Below are positions 49,914-58,091 of a stretch of 64,000 bases of DNA, piece after piece (the first letter of the stretch is position 1; every line of letters starts with the position of its first letter). A model generated the notes under the pieces. That model searched no databases. It saw nothing but the letters and a program-made list of their open reading frames with translations, and was not told the DNA's origin. Source of the stretch: Burkholderia cenocepacia (lineage in GTDB: Bacteria > Pseudomonadota > Gammaproteobacteria > Burkholderiales > Burkholderiaceae); NCBI RefSeq assembly GCF_900446215.1, contig NZ_UAQZ01000012.1, positions 992,001 through 1,056,000 on the forward strand, given 5' to 3'. A program made the position numbers and the translations under genes.

Positions 49914-50501
49914 TTCCGTTCTCCCTTTCTGATGACGAGCGATTCTGTTATGCCGCCTGCCGGCTCGGCCGGCTGTGGCCCGACTGGCTGCCTGCGCCGC
50001 GTTCCGTGTCGGACCGTCGTGGCGAAGCGTCAGTGCATGGAACAAAGTCTACGTCCGCGACCCGCCCGGATGGTGCATGTAGAACGGCTTCTCGAAACAA
50101 AAATTCTCTTTTAAAAACAAATAATTATTTCGAGCGTTTTGTATTGCGGAACGTTTTTCGGCATCGCGAAACGAGAAATTTGTGCCCTGCACCACGAATT
50201 TTTATAACGCAGTGACTTGTTCCGCATCGTGAAAAATTAACGGGTTTGCGGATCGTCGATGCAGCGGGTGGAAACGTGGGGGCGGGCGCAACGCGCATGG
50301 GGACGGCGGACGAGGAGCGACCGCTGGCGAAGCGCCGCTCGGCGATGCCTAGCGTGGCGCCGCATCCGGCACGGTGGCGATGCTCGCTGCGGCGTATCGC
50401 CGCCCGCCCGGCGACGGCGTTTTCCGATCCGGCCCTGCGGTTATGATGACGCGACCGCCGCGGCTGTCGCGCGGCGCTGCATGAACAACGAGGATCGATT
50501 G
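49914..50501. other. AT-rich intergenic region upstream of the multicopper oxidase gene
   Basis: 588 bp without a supported gene. From about 50090 to 50240 it is much richer in A+T than the surroundings. It contains TTGCGGAACG (50144-50153) and its partial inverse GTTCCGCA (50219-50226), and two copies of GCATCGYGAAA (50161-50171 and 50224-50234). Beyond 50240 the sequence is GC-rich and featureless. Confidence 0.5.
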
Positions 50502-52100
50502 ATGAGACGGAGAACTTTCCTGTCGCGTGCCATCGGCGTCGCGGCCGCATCGCTGTTCGCGCGCACCGCGTGGGCGCAGCATGCCGGTCACGCGGGCATG
50601 GCCGGCATGGATGCGATGGACGACATGGCGGGCATGTCGGGGATGTCGGCGCACGCGCAGCACGGCCAGCCCGCGCCGGCCGCGCTGGCGGCCGCCGACG
50701 CGCTGCCGGCCGGCGCGCCGCTCGCGACGTTGCGCACGCTCGCCAACGAAAGCCGCGAGCCCGGCACGTTCCGGGCCACGCTGGTTGCTCAACCGGTGGC
50801 GCGACCGCTGCTGCGCGGCGCGCGGCCGACCTTGTTCTGGCAGTTCGGCGCGGGCACGCAAGGCCCCGTCGTCGGCCCGCTGATCGACGTGCGCGAGGGC
50901 GATACGGTCGAGATCAGGTTCGTCAACAAGCTGCCGCAGCCGTCGACGATTCACTGGCACGGCCTGCCTGTGCCGCCCGACCAGGACGGCAATCCGTCCG
51001 ATCCCGTCGCGCCCGGCGCGTCGCGCGTGTATCGCTTCACGCTGCCGAAGGGCAGCGCCGGTACCTATTGGTACCACCCGCATCCGCACATGATGACCGC
51101 CGAGCAGGTGTTCCGCGGGCTGGCGGGCCCGTTCGTCGTGCGCGCCGCGGACGATCCGCTTGCCGGCTGGCCCGAGCGCCACTTGTTCGTGTCGGACCTG
51201 AAGCTTGCACGCGACGGCACGATTGCGCCGAACGACATGATGGACTGGATGAACGGCCGTGAAGGCCAGTTCGTGCTGGTCAACGGCGCGCGCCGGCCGC
51301 GCATCGACGTCCCGGGTGACGAACGCTGGCGGGTCTGGAACGCGTGCAGCGCGCGCTACCTGCGCATCGCGTTCGACGACGGCCGCGCGTTCGAGCACGT
51401 GGGCACCGACGGCGGGTTGTTCGACGCGCCGCGGCGCGTGACGTCGCTGCTGATCGCCCCGGGCGAGCGTGCGGAACTGCTGGTGCGTGCCGGCGACCGC
51501 GCATCGCGCGCGGTGCTGCAGGCGGCCGAGTACGACCGCCGCAAGATGGCGATGTCGCACGACGCCGGCCACGGCAGCCTGCCGCCCGATCCGGCGCTGG
51601 CGCTGGCCGATGTCGCGTTCGCGCCCGCCGAGGCCCGCGCGCTGCCTGCCACGTTGCGCGCGGTGGCGCCGCTGGGCGAACCGGTGGCGCACAAGACGGT
51701 CGCGTTCGGCGAGGAAATGGACATGGACGCGATGATGAAGGGCGCGGCGCATGGCCGGCCGGCGGGCATGCGCTTCACGATCAACGGCGACACCTACGCG
51801 CCGCACCGTGCGACGCTGACGAGCCGGCGCGGCGACGTCGAGCGCTGGGAGATCCGCAATACGACGGACATGGACCATCCGTTCCATCTGCACGGCACGC
51901 AGTTCCAGGTGATCGAGCGGGCGTCGGCCGGTTCGCGCACGAGCGAACCGTTCCGCGCGTGGCGCGATACCGTGAACGTGCGCAGCGGTGAAACCGTGTC
52001 GATTCTGGTCACCCAAGACATGCCCGGCGAGCGCATGTTTCACTGCCACATTCTCGAACACGAGGATCTCGGGATGATGGGGACGCTGAAGGTCGTGTAA
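50502..52100 (+). CDS. Tat-exported multicopper oxidase
   Basis: 532 aa periplasmic copper oxidase. A twin-arginine signal (MRRRTFLSRAIGVAAASLFA) precedes a Met/His-rich stretch (HAGHAGMAGMDAMDDMAGM). Copper sites: HWHG and YWYHPHPHMM near the N-terminus, HPFHLHG and MFHCHILEHEDLGMM at the end, giving type 1, 2 and 3 coppers. Cuprous or other metal oxidation is likely. ATG 50502 has a GAGGA site; ATG 50481 would add seven residues. No copper pump or sensor gene is adjacent. Confidence 0.92.
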   Translation: MRRRTFLSRAIGVAAASLFARTAWAQHAGHAGMAGMDAMDDMAGMSGMSAHAQHGQPAPAALAAADALPAGAPLATLRTLANESREPGTFRATLVAQPVARPLLRGARPTLFWQFGAGTQGPVVGPLIDVREGDTVEIRFVNKLPQPSTIHWHGLPVPPDQDGNPSDPVAPGASRVYRFTLPKGSAGTYWYHPHPHMMTAEQVFRGLAGPFVVRAADDPLAGWPERHLFVSDLKLARDGTIAPNDMMDWMNGREGQFVLVNGARRPRIDVPGDERWRVWNACSARYLRIAFDDGRAFEHVGTDGGLFDAPRRVTSLLIAPGERAELLVRAGDRASRAVLQAAEYDRRKMAMSHDAGHGSLPPDPALALADVAFAPAEARALPATLRAVAPLGEPVAHKTVAFGEEMDMDAMMKGAAHGRPAGMRFTINGDTYAPHRATLTSRRGDVERWEIRNTTDMDHPFHLHGTQFQVIERASAGSRTSEPFRAWRDTVNVRSGETVSILVTQDMPGERMFHCHILEHEDLGMMGTLKVV

Positions 52101-52193
52101 CGAAGCCGCGAAACTGTTTCACGTGCGGATTCGATATCCGATCTGCATGCGTGACAAGACAATGTGTGTTCAATTATCGGGATTGAACGAAAA

Positions 52194-52224
52194 GGCCGGC
52201 CAATCGATTATCGATTGGCCGGCC
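52194..52224. terminator. 14-bp perfect hairpin, second terminator after cspA
   Basis: GGCCGGCCAATCGA, TTA, TCGATTGGCCGGCC. On the reverse strand it is followed by a short U-run. Confidence 0.65.
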
Positions 52225-52225
52225 A

Positions 52226-52261
52226 CAAAAAAAGAAACCCGGCGCAAATGCGCCGGGTTTC
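52226..52261 (-). terminator. cspA terminator
   Basis: GAAACCCGGCGC (52234-52245) and GCGCCGGGTTTC (52250-52261) with a run of U's on the reverse strand. Confidence 0.88.
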
Positions 52262-52281
52262 TTCGTCAGATATCCGATGCC

Positions 52282-52485
52282 TTATACGGCCTGGATGTTC
52301 GACGCTTGCTTGCCCTTCGGCCCTTGGACGACGTCAAAGCTCACCTTCTGGCCTTCCTTCAGCGTCTTGAAGCCATTCATGGTGATAGCCGAGAAGTGCG
52401 CAAACAGATCCTCACCGCCCTCATCGGGAGTGATGAAACCGAAGCCCTTCGCGTCGTTGAACCACTTAACGATACCAGTTGCCAT
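52282..52485 (-). CDS. cspA: CspA family cold-shock protein
   Basis: 67 aa single OB-fold RNA chaperone. The RNP1 (KGFGFI) and RNP2-like (DLFAHFS) motifs lie in MATGIVKWFNDAKGFGFITP and GGEDLFAHFSAITMNGFK. It is transcribed from a strong promoter with a leader of about 145 nt and ends at two stacked terminators. The long leader fits mRNA-structure control of cold-shock genes, though cold induction itself is inferred. Confidence 0.95.
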   Translation of the reverse strand: MATGIVKWFNDAKGFGFITPDEGGEDLFAHFSAITMNGFKTLKEGQKVSFDVVQGPKGKQASNIQAV

Positions 52486-52636
52486 TTCCTACTTCCCCTG
52501 TCACACAGTCGCTGCTACTTACCACGAGCACGCTCGAAAAGCTAAACGACCGGAAAATGCAGCCGTTCCCCCCTCACAAGCTCACCTCGGCCTCTTTCGT
52601 TTCGCCAACCGGCAAATTGAAAAAAGTGCCAGCTTG

Positions 52637-52665
52637 ATTGTTGGCGCTCTTTATTGGAGTGTCAA
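52637..52665 (-). promoter_or_regulatory. cspA promoter
   Basis: Reverse strand TTGACA (52660-52665), 17-nt spacer, AACAAT (52637-52642). One of the best sigma-70 matches in the window. Confidence 0.75.
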
Positions 52666-52896
52666 GTGGAATTTTTAGACGTTTAGAGGGTCGTTGTAAA
52701 GAACCCATTTTCAGGGTTTTTCCGGCTTTGCTTTGCAGCATGCGGCCAAGCGCGGGGGCTTGAAAAGCCGCATAATCGGCTCATATACCAGGCTCGAGTG
52801 ACACGCGTTCGAGTCGTCCCGGCTTGTGGGATACTGGATGCGGACACGACGTTCCGGTGCGATTCCCCCTGACGGTTCGTGTTCCGCGCCATGCGT

Positions 52897-52922
52897 GAAA
52901 GCCGGCACCGCAGCCGGCTTTC
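52897..52922. terminator. Orphan terminator-like hairpin
   Basis: GAAAGCCGGC, ACCGCA, GCCGGCTTTC: a 10-bp perfect stem with no annotated gene ending at it on either strand. Confidence 0.55.
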
Positions 52923-52996
52923 GTATGGCGCGAAGACGAGCGCGTGTTCCGGGATACCGGGGAGGGCGCCGGCCGGTCGGTCGGGTAATGGCAGGA

Positions 52997-53024
52997 TTGC
53001 GGGCCTGTCCGAGTTGTTTAGAAT
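52997..53024 (+). promoter_or_regulatory. clpS promoter (possible leaderless start)
   Basis: TTGCGG (52997-53002), 16-nt spacer, TAGAAT (53019-53024). The -10 ends 6 nt before the clpS ATG, and no good Shine-Dalgarno sequence is present. Confidence 0.55.
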
Positions 53025-53030
53025 GGGTGT

Positions 53031-53345
53031 ATGGCGATTATCCCGGACAAGCAGGACAGTACCGTCCTGGAACGCAAGCAGCAGAAGCTCAAGCCGCCTT
53101 CGATGTACAAGGTGGTGCTGCTCAACGACGACTTCACGCCGATGGAGTTCGTCGTGATGGTGGTCCAGGAGTATTTCAAGAAGGATCGCGAGACGGCCAC
53201 GCAGATCATGCTGAAGGTCCATCGCGAAGGGCGAGGGGTTTGTGGGGTCTATACGCGGGACATCGCGTCGACCAAGGTTGAGCAAGTCGTTACCCATGCG
53301 CGGCAGGCAGGGCATCCGCTGCAGTGCGTGATGGAGGAAGCATGA
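53031..53345 (+). CDS. clpS: ATP-dependent Clp protease adaptor ClpS
   Basis: 104 aa adaptor that brings N-end-rule substrates to ClpAP. The core is PPSMYKVVLLNDDFTPMEFVV with the NDD binding pocket, KVHREGRGVCGVYTRDIA and AGHPLQCVMEEA. Its stop overlaps the clpA start (ATGA), so the pair is translationally coupled as in most proteobacteria. Confidence 0.96.
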   Translation: MAIIPDKQDSTVLERKQQKLKPPSMYKVVLLNDDFTPMEFVVMVVQEYFKKDRETATQIMLKVHREGRGVCGVYTRDIASTKVEQVVTHARQAGHPLQCVMEEA

Positions 53346-55642
53346 TTGCCCAGGAATTGGAAGTCAGCCTGCACATGGCGTTCATGGAAGCACGCCAGGC
53401 GCGCCATGAGTTCATTACGGTCGAGCATCTGCTGCTGGCCCTGCTGGATAATCCGACGGCAGCCGAGGTGTTGCGCGCGTGCGCGGCCAACATCGAGGAT
53501 CTGCGTCAGAACCTGCGCAATTTCATCCACGACAACACACCTACCGTCCCGGGCACCGACGATGTCGATACCCAGCCGACGCTCGGTTTCCAGCGTGTGA
53601 TCCAGCGCGCGATCATGCACGTCCAGTCGACGTCGAACGGCAAGAAGGAAGTCACCGGCGCGAACGTGCTGGTCGCGATCTTCGGCGAGAAGGATTCGCA
53701 CGCCGTGTACTACCTGCAGCAGCAGGGCGTCACGCGCCTCGACGTGGTGAACTTCATTTCGCACGGCATCGCGAAGACGAACAACGGCGAAGCCGCGAAG
53801 TCGACCGACGCGAACGCGGAAAGCGAAGACGCGAATGCGCAGAAGGAAACGCCGCTCGCGCAGTTCACGCAGAACCTGAACCAGATGGCGAAGGACGGCC
53901 GCATCGATCCGCTGATCGGTCGCGAGCCCGAGGTCGAGCGCGTCGTGCAGGTGCTGTGCCGTCGCCGCAAGAACAACCCGCTGCTCGTCGGCGAAGCCGG
54001 CGTCGGCAAGACCGCGATCGCCGAAGGGCTCGCGTATCGGATCACGCGCGGCGAAGTGCCGGACATCCTCGCGAACGCGCAGGTGTACTCGCTCGACATG
54101 GGCGCGCTGCTCGCGGGCACCAAGTATCGCGGCGATTTCGAGCAGCGCCTGAAGACGGTGCTCAAAGAGCTGAAGGAGCGCCCGCACGCGATCCTGTTCA
54201 TCGACGAAATCCATACGCTGATCGGCGCGGGCGCCGCGTCGGGCGGCACGCTCGATGCGTCGAACCTGCTGAAGCCGGCGTTGTCGTCGGGCACGCTCAA
54301 GTGCATCGGCGCGACGACGTTCACCGAATATCGCGGCATCTTCGAAAAGGATGCGGCGCTGTCGCGGCGCTTCCAGAAGGTCGACGTGACGGAGCCGAGC
54401 GTCGAGCAGACGGTCGCGATCCTGCGCGGGCTGAAGTCGCGCTTCGAGGAGCATCACGGCGTCAAGTATTCGTCGGGCGCCCTGTCGGCCGCGGCCGAGC
54501 TGTCGGCACGCTTCATCACCGACCGTCACCTGCCGGACAAGGCGATCGACGTGATCGACGAGGCGGGCGCCGCGCAGCGCATCCTGCCGAAGTCGAAGCA
54601 GAAGAAGACGATCGGCAAGAGCGAGATCGAGGAAATCATCTCGAAGATCGCGCGCGTGCCGGCGCAAAGCGTGTCGCAGGACGATCGCAGCAAGCTGCAG
54701 ACGCTCGACCGCGACCTGAAGAGCGTCGTGTTCGGCCAGGATCCGGCGATCGACGCGCTCGCGGCCTCGATCAAGATGGCGCGTGCGGGTCTCGGCAAGA
54801 TGGACAAGCCGATCGGCGCGTTCCTGTTCTCCGGCCCGACGGGCGTCGGCAAGACCGAAGTGGCGCGCCAGCTCGCGTTCACGCTCGGCATCGAGCTGAT
54901 CCGCTTCGACATGTCGGAATACATGGAGCGTCACGCGGTGAGCCGGTTGATCGGCGCGCCGCCGGGCTACGTCGGGTTCGACCAGGGCGGCCTGCTGACC
55001 GAAGCCGTCACGAAGAAGCCGCATTGCGTGCTGCTGCTCGACGAAATCGAGAAGGCGCATCCGGACATCTTCAACGTGCTGCTGCAGGTGATGGACCACG
55101 GCACGCTGACGGACAACAACGGCCGCAAGGCGGATTTCCGCAACGTCATCATCATCATGACGACGAACGCGGGCGCCGAGTCGATGCAGAAGGCGACGAT
55201 CGGTTTCACGACGCGCCGCGAAATGGGCGACGAGATGACCGATATCAAGCGCCTGTTCACGCCGGAGTTCCGCAACCGCCTGGATGCGATCATCAGCTTC
55301 CGCTCGCTCGATGAGGAGATCATCATGCGCGTGGTCGACAAGTTCCTGATCCAGCTCGAGGAACAGCTGCACGAGAAGAAGGTCGACGCGCTCTTCACCG
55401 ACGCGTTGCGCAAGCATCTCGCGAAGCACGGCTTCGACCCGCTGATGGGCGCGCGGCCGATGCAGCGGCTGATCCAGGACACGATCCGGCGTGCGCTGGC
55501 CGACGAACTGCTGTTCGGCAAGCTCCTCAACGGCGGCCACGTGACGGTCGACGTCGACGAAAGCGACAAGGTGCAGTTGTCGTTCGACAAGCTGGCGAAT
55601 CCGCCGCACAAGCCGAACGAAGAGACGGTCGAAGTCGAGTAA
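53342..55642 (+). CDS. clpA: ATP-dependent Clp protease ATP-binding subunit ClpA
   Basis: 766 aa AAA+ unfoldase partner of ClpP. An N-domain (residues 1-140, MIAQELEVSLHMAFMEARQ) binds ClpS. D1 has Walker A GEAGVGKTA and Walker B HAILFIDEIHTLIG; D2 has GPTGVGKTE and CVLLLDEIEKAHPD. A hydrophobic IGF/IGL-type loop (TIGFTTRREMG) for ClpP docking is present. The acidic linker around residues 145-165 is Asn/Asp/Glu-rich. Confidence 0.96.
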   Translation: MIAQELEVSLHMAFMEARQARHEFITVEHLLLALLDNPTAAEVLRACAANIEDLRQNLRNFIHDNTPTVPGTDDVDTQPTLGFQRVIQRAIMHVQSTSNGKKEVTGANVLVAIFGEKDSHAVYYLQQQGVTRLDVVNFISHGIAKTNNGEAAKSTDANAESEDANAQKETPLAQFTQNLNQMAKDGRIDPLIGREPEVERVVQVLCRRRKNNPLLVGEAGVGKTAIAEGLAYRITRGEVPDILANAQVYSLDMGALLAGTKYRGDFEQRLKTVLKELKERPHAILFIDEIHTLIGAGAASGGTLDASNLLKPALSSGTLKCIGATTFTEYRGIFEKDAALSRRFQKVDVTEPSVEQTVAILRGLKSRFEEHHGVKYSSGALSAAAELSARFITDRHLPDKAIDVIDEAGAAQRILPKSKQKKTIGKSEIEEIISKIARVPAQSVSQDDRSKLQTLDRDLKSVVFGQDPAIDALAASIKMARAGLGKMDKPIGAFLFSGPTGVGKTEVARQLAFTLGIELIRFDMSEYMERHAVSRLIGAPPGYVGFDQGGLLTEAVTKKPHCVLLLDEIEKAHPDIFNVLLQVMDHGTLTDNNGRKADFRNVIIIMTTNAGAESMQKATIGFTTRREMGDEMTDIKRLFTPEFRNRLDAIISFRSLDEEIIMRVVDKFLIQLEEQLHEKKVDALFTDALRKHLAKHGFDPLMGARPMQRLIQDTIRRALADELLFGKLLNGGHVTVDVDESDKVQLSFDKLANPPHKPNEETVEVE

Positions 55643-55663
55643 GCGATAATTCGTTGTTCATGC

Positions 55664-55700
55664 GAACGGCGCGGGAAGGTCTCCGCGCCGTTTCGTTTTA
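55664..55700 (+). terminator. clpA terminator
   Basis: AACGGCGCGG, GAAGGTCT, CCGCGCCGTT, then TCGTTTTA, 22 bp after the stop. Confidence 0.7.
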
Positions 55701-55745
55701 TCCGGCGCCGGCGGCGCGATGGTGGTGCAGGGGAGTGGTAACGCA

Positions 55746-57125
55746 GTGACACAACAACAACGGTCGTTCGACGCTATCGTCGCGCGCGAACAAGGGTTGC
55801 GCCACGCGCTGACGTCGGGGCAGATGGCGATGATCGCGATCGGCGGCGCGATCGGCACGGGGCTGTTCCTCGGCAGCGGGTTCGCGATCGGGCTCGCCGG
55901 CCCGAGCGTGCTGGTTTCCTATGCGATCGGCGCGCTGATCGCGCTGCTGCTGATGGGCGCGCTCGCGGAAATGACCGTCGCGCATCCGACGGCCGGCTCG
56001 TTCGGCGCGTATGCCGAGCATTACGTCGGCCCGCTCGCGGGCTTCCTGGTGCGCTATGCGTACTGGTTCGCGGTCGTGTTCGCGATCGGCACCGAGATCA
56101 GCGCGATCGCGGTGTTCATGAAGTACTGGTTCCCGGCGGTGCCCGGCTGGTACTGGGTGATCGGCTTCTCCGCGCTGCTGATCGCGGTTAACCTCGCGAG
56201 CGTCACGCTGTACGGCACGGTCGAATACGCGTTCTCGCTGCTGAAGATCGCGGCGATCGTCGTGTTCATCGTGCTCGGCGCCTATCTCGTGTGGGCGGCG
56301 CCGGCCGCGTCGGGCATCGGTTTCGCGAACTACACCGCGCACGGCGGCTTCATGCCGAAGGGACCGTGGGGCACCTGGGTCGCGGTGATCGTCGCGATCT
56401 TCAGCTACATGAGCATCGAAGCCGTCGCGATCGCGGCCGGCGAGGCGCGCGATCCGCAGCACGCGGTCACGCGCGCATTCCGCTCGACCGTGTTCCGGCT
56501 CGTGCTGTTCTACCTGCTGACGCTGTCGCTGATGCTCGCGATCGTCCCGTGGACGCAGGCCGGCACCGACGAAAGCCCGTTCGTGAAGGTGATGGCCGCG
56601 ACGCACGTGCCGTATGCGGCCGGCGTGATCAATTTCGTGCTGCTGATCGCGGCGCTGTCGGCGATGAACAGCCAGCTCTACGTGACGACGCGGATGATGT
56701 TCAGCCTGTCGCGCGCGCGCCTCGCGCCCGCAGTGTTCGGCCGGCTCGGCGCGAACGGCGTGCCGCGCGCGGCGCTGTGGATCTCGACGAGCGGCGTCGC
56801 GGTGGCGGCCGTGCTGGTCGCGGTGGCGCCCGACACCGCGTTCACCGTGATGATGGCGATCGCGATGTTCGGCGCGCTGTTCACGTGGCTGATGATCTTC
56901 GTCACGCACTTGCGGTTCCGCTCGCAGTATCGCGGCCCCGCACTCGCATTCCGGATGTGGGGGCACCCGTTCGGCAGCCTGCTCGGCGCGGGGCTCGTCG
57001 CGGCGATCCTGCTGACGACCGCCTTCACGCGCGAATTCCGGATGACGATGGTGGTCGGCGTCGTGTTCGTCGTGCTGCTGACGCTCGCCTACGCACTGCA
57101 TTACCGGCACCAGCACGCGCGCTGA
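55746..57125 (+). CDS. APC-family amino acid permease (AAT type)
   Basis: 459 aa, about 12 transmembrane helices. IAIGGAIGTGLFLGSGFAIGLAGPS in helix 1 and MGALAEMTVAHPTAGSFGAYAE are signatures of amino acid transporters such as AnsP, GabP and YifK; FSYMSIEAVAIAAGEARDPQ is the helix-6 region. The substrate cannot be fixed. GTG 55746 is chosen for its AGGGGAG site; ATG 55719, nine codons upstream, has no clear site. Confidence 0.88.
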   Translation: MTQQQRSFDAIVAREQGLRHALTSGQMAMIAIGGAIGTGLFLGSGFAIGLAGPSVLVSYAIGALIALLLMGALAEMTVAHPTAGSFGAYAEHYVGPLAGFLVRYAYWFAVVFAIGTEISAIAVFMKYWFPAVPGWYWVIGFSALLIAVNLASVTLYGTVEYAFSLLKIAAIVVFIVLGAYLVWAAPAASGIGFANYTAHGGFMPKGPWGTWVAVIVAIFSYMSIEAVAIAAGEARDPQHAVTRAFRSTVFRLVLFYLLTLSLMLAIVPWTQAGTDESPFVKVMAATHVPYAAGVINFVLLIAALSAMNSQLYVTTRMMFSLSRARLAPAVFGRLGANGVPRAALWISTSGVAVAAVLVAVAPDTAFTVMMAIAMFGALFTWLMIFVTHLRFRSQYRGPALAFRMWGHPFGSLLGAGLVAAILLTTAFTREFRMTMVVGVVFVVLLTLAYALHYRHQHAR

Positions 57126-57162
57126 CCGCGCCGGTGCGGCCGCCCACGCCGTTCTCCAGTCG

Positions 57163-57195
57163 CTAAGGTTCCGTTAAGCGAGCGGCGACTACATT
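57163..57195 (+). promoter_or_regulatory. Direct-repeat activator site and -10 upstream of the COG4705-like gene
   Basis: CTAAG (57163-57167) and TTAAG (57174-57178) are spaced one helical turn (11 bp) apart, the arrangement used by OmpR-family regulators. TACATT (57190-57195) follows as a possible -10. Confidence 0.4.
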
Positions 57196-57259
57196 CGATC
57201 CTGTCTGCAATGCGTGCCGGTCCGCACCGGCACGCCGCTTCCTGCAAAAAGGGGTTCGA

Positions 57260-58030
57260 ATGAACAAACTTCCGGAAATCACGCTCGCGTTCTGGATCAT
57301 GAAGATCTGTGCGACGACGCTCGGCGAGACCGGCGGCGATCTGCTGTCGATGACGCTGAACGTCGGCTACGCGGTCAGCTCGATCCTGCTGTTCGGTTTC
57401 TTTCTCGTGACGCTGGGCGCCCAGCTCAGGACGACGCGCTATCGCCCGGCGATCTACTGGGCCGTGATCGTCGCGACGAGCACGGCCGGCACGACGATGT
57501 CCGATTTCATGGATCGCACGCTCGGCCTCGGCTATGCGGCCGGCTCGTCGATCCTCGTCGCGATCCTGCTGGCGATCTTCGCGGTCTGGCGCGTCAGCGG
57601 TGAATCGCTGTCGGTCGACCTGATCCGTACACGCAAGGTCGAGCTGCTCTACTGGATCGCGATCCTATTCTCGAACACGCTCGGTACCGCGCTCGGCGAC
57701 TTCCTCGCGGACAGCTCGGGGCTCGGCTTCGGCGGCGGCGCATTGCTGATCGGCGGCCTGCTCGCGGCGATCGTGCTCGCGCACTACTTCACGCGCCTCT
57801 CCGGCGTGCTGCTGTTCTGGGCCGCGTTCGTGCTCACGCGGCCGTTCGGCGCGACGGTCGGCGACCTGCTGACGAAGCCGGTCGCGAAGGGCGGCCTCGC
57901 GCTCGGCACGGTCGGCTCGTCGGTGGTGCTGTTGGGCGTGCTGGTCGCGATGGTCGCCTATGCGAGCATCACGCAGGCGCGGCGTCGCGAACCGGTGCCC
58001 GCGCGGATCGCGCAACCAGCCGGCAAGTGA
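57260..58030 (+). CDS. Four-repeat membrane protein (COG4705-like)
   Basis: 256 aa with about eight helices in four similar units. Each unit carries a G-x-T/x-x-x-D motif: GETGGD (22-27), GTTMSD (77-82), GTALGD (142-147), GATVGD (197-202), followed by a Gly-rich helix start such as LGLGYAAGSSILV or SGLGFGGGALLIG. The acidic residues inside membrane segments suggest ion or metal transport, but function is unknown to me. ATG 57260 has an AAAGGGG site. It is monocistronic with its own terminator. Confidence 0.8.
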   Translation: MNKLPEITLAFWIMKICATTLGETGGDLLSMTLNVGYAVSSILLFGFFLVTLGAQLRTTRYRPAIYWAVIVATSTAGTTMSDFMDRTLGLGYAAGSSILVAILLAIFAVWRVSGESLSVDLIRTRKVELLYWIAILFSNTLGTALGDFLADSSGLGFGGGALLIGGLLAAIVLAHYFTRLSGVLLFWAAFVLTRPFGATVGDLLTKPVAKGGLALGTVGSSVVLLGVLVAMVAYASITQARRREPVPARIAQPAGK

Positions 58031-58046
58031 CGGGTGCGTGCCAAAG

Positions 58047-58073
58047 AAAAGGGGCCGCGAGGCCCCTTTTTTC
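58047..58073. terminator. Bidirectional terminator, COG4705-like gene / dut
   Basis: AAAGGGGCC, GCGA, GGCCCCTTTTTT. Confidence 0.88.
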
Positions 58074-58091
58074 GTGCTGCGTGGCTCAGGT

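Larger units (their letters stand above)
52666..53030. other. Gene-less region between cspA and clpS promoters
   Basis: 365 bp. Contains a weak AACCC/GGGTT hairpin with T5 (52702-52721), a strong hairpin with flanking A/T runs at 52897-52922, and the clpS promoter at the right end. No protein-coding frame is convincing. Confidence 0.5.

Noticed and set aside
50111..50227. 38-codon reverse-strand frame in the AT-rich island
   Set aside because: No ribosome site, and AT-rich sequence gives such frames by chance.
52800..52830. tRNA-like GTTCGAGTC box
   Set aside because: No flanking T-stem pairing, no anticodon arm and no acceptor stem can be built around it.
53249..55609. 786-codon open frame antisense to clpA
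   Set aside because: Shadow of a conserved gene with skewed Arg/His content and no ribosome site or family match.
57250..57262. GGTTCGAAT element as a tRNA T-loop
   Set aside because: It is the ribosome-binding leader of the gene at 57260; no tRNA fold is possible.
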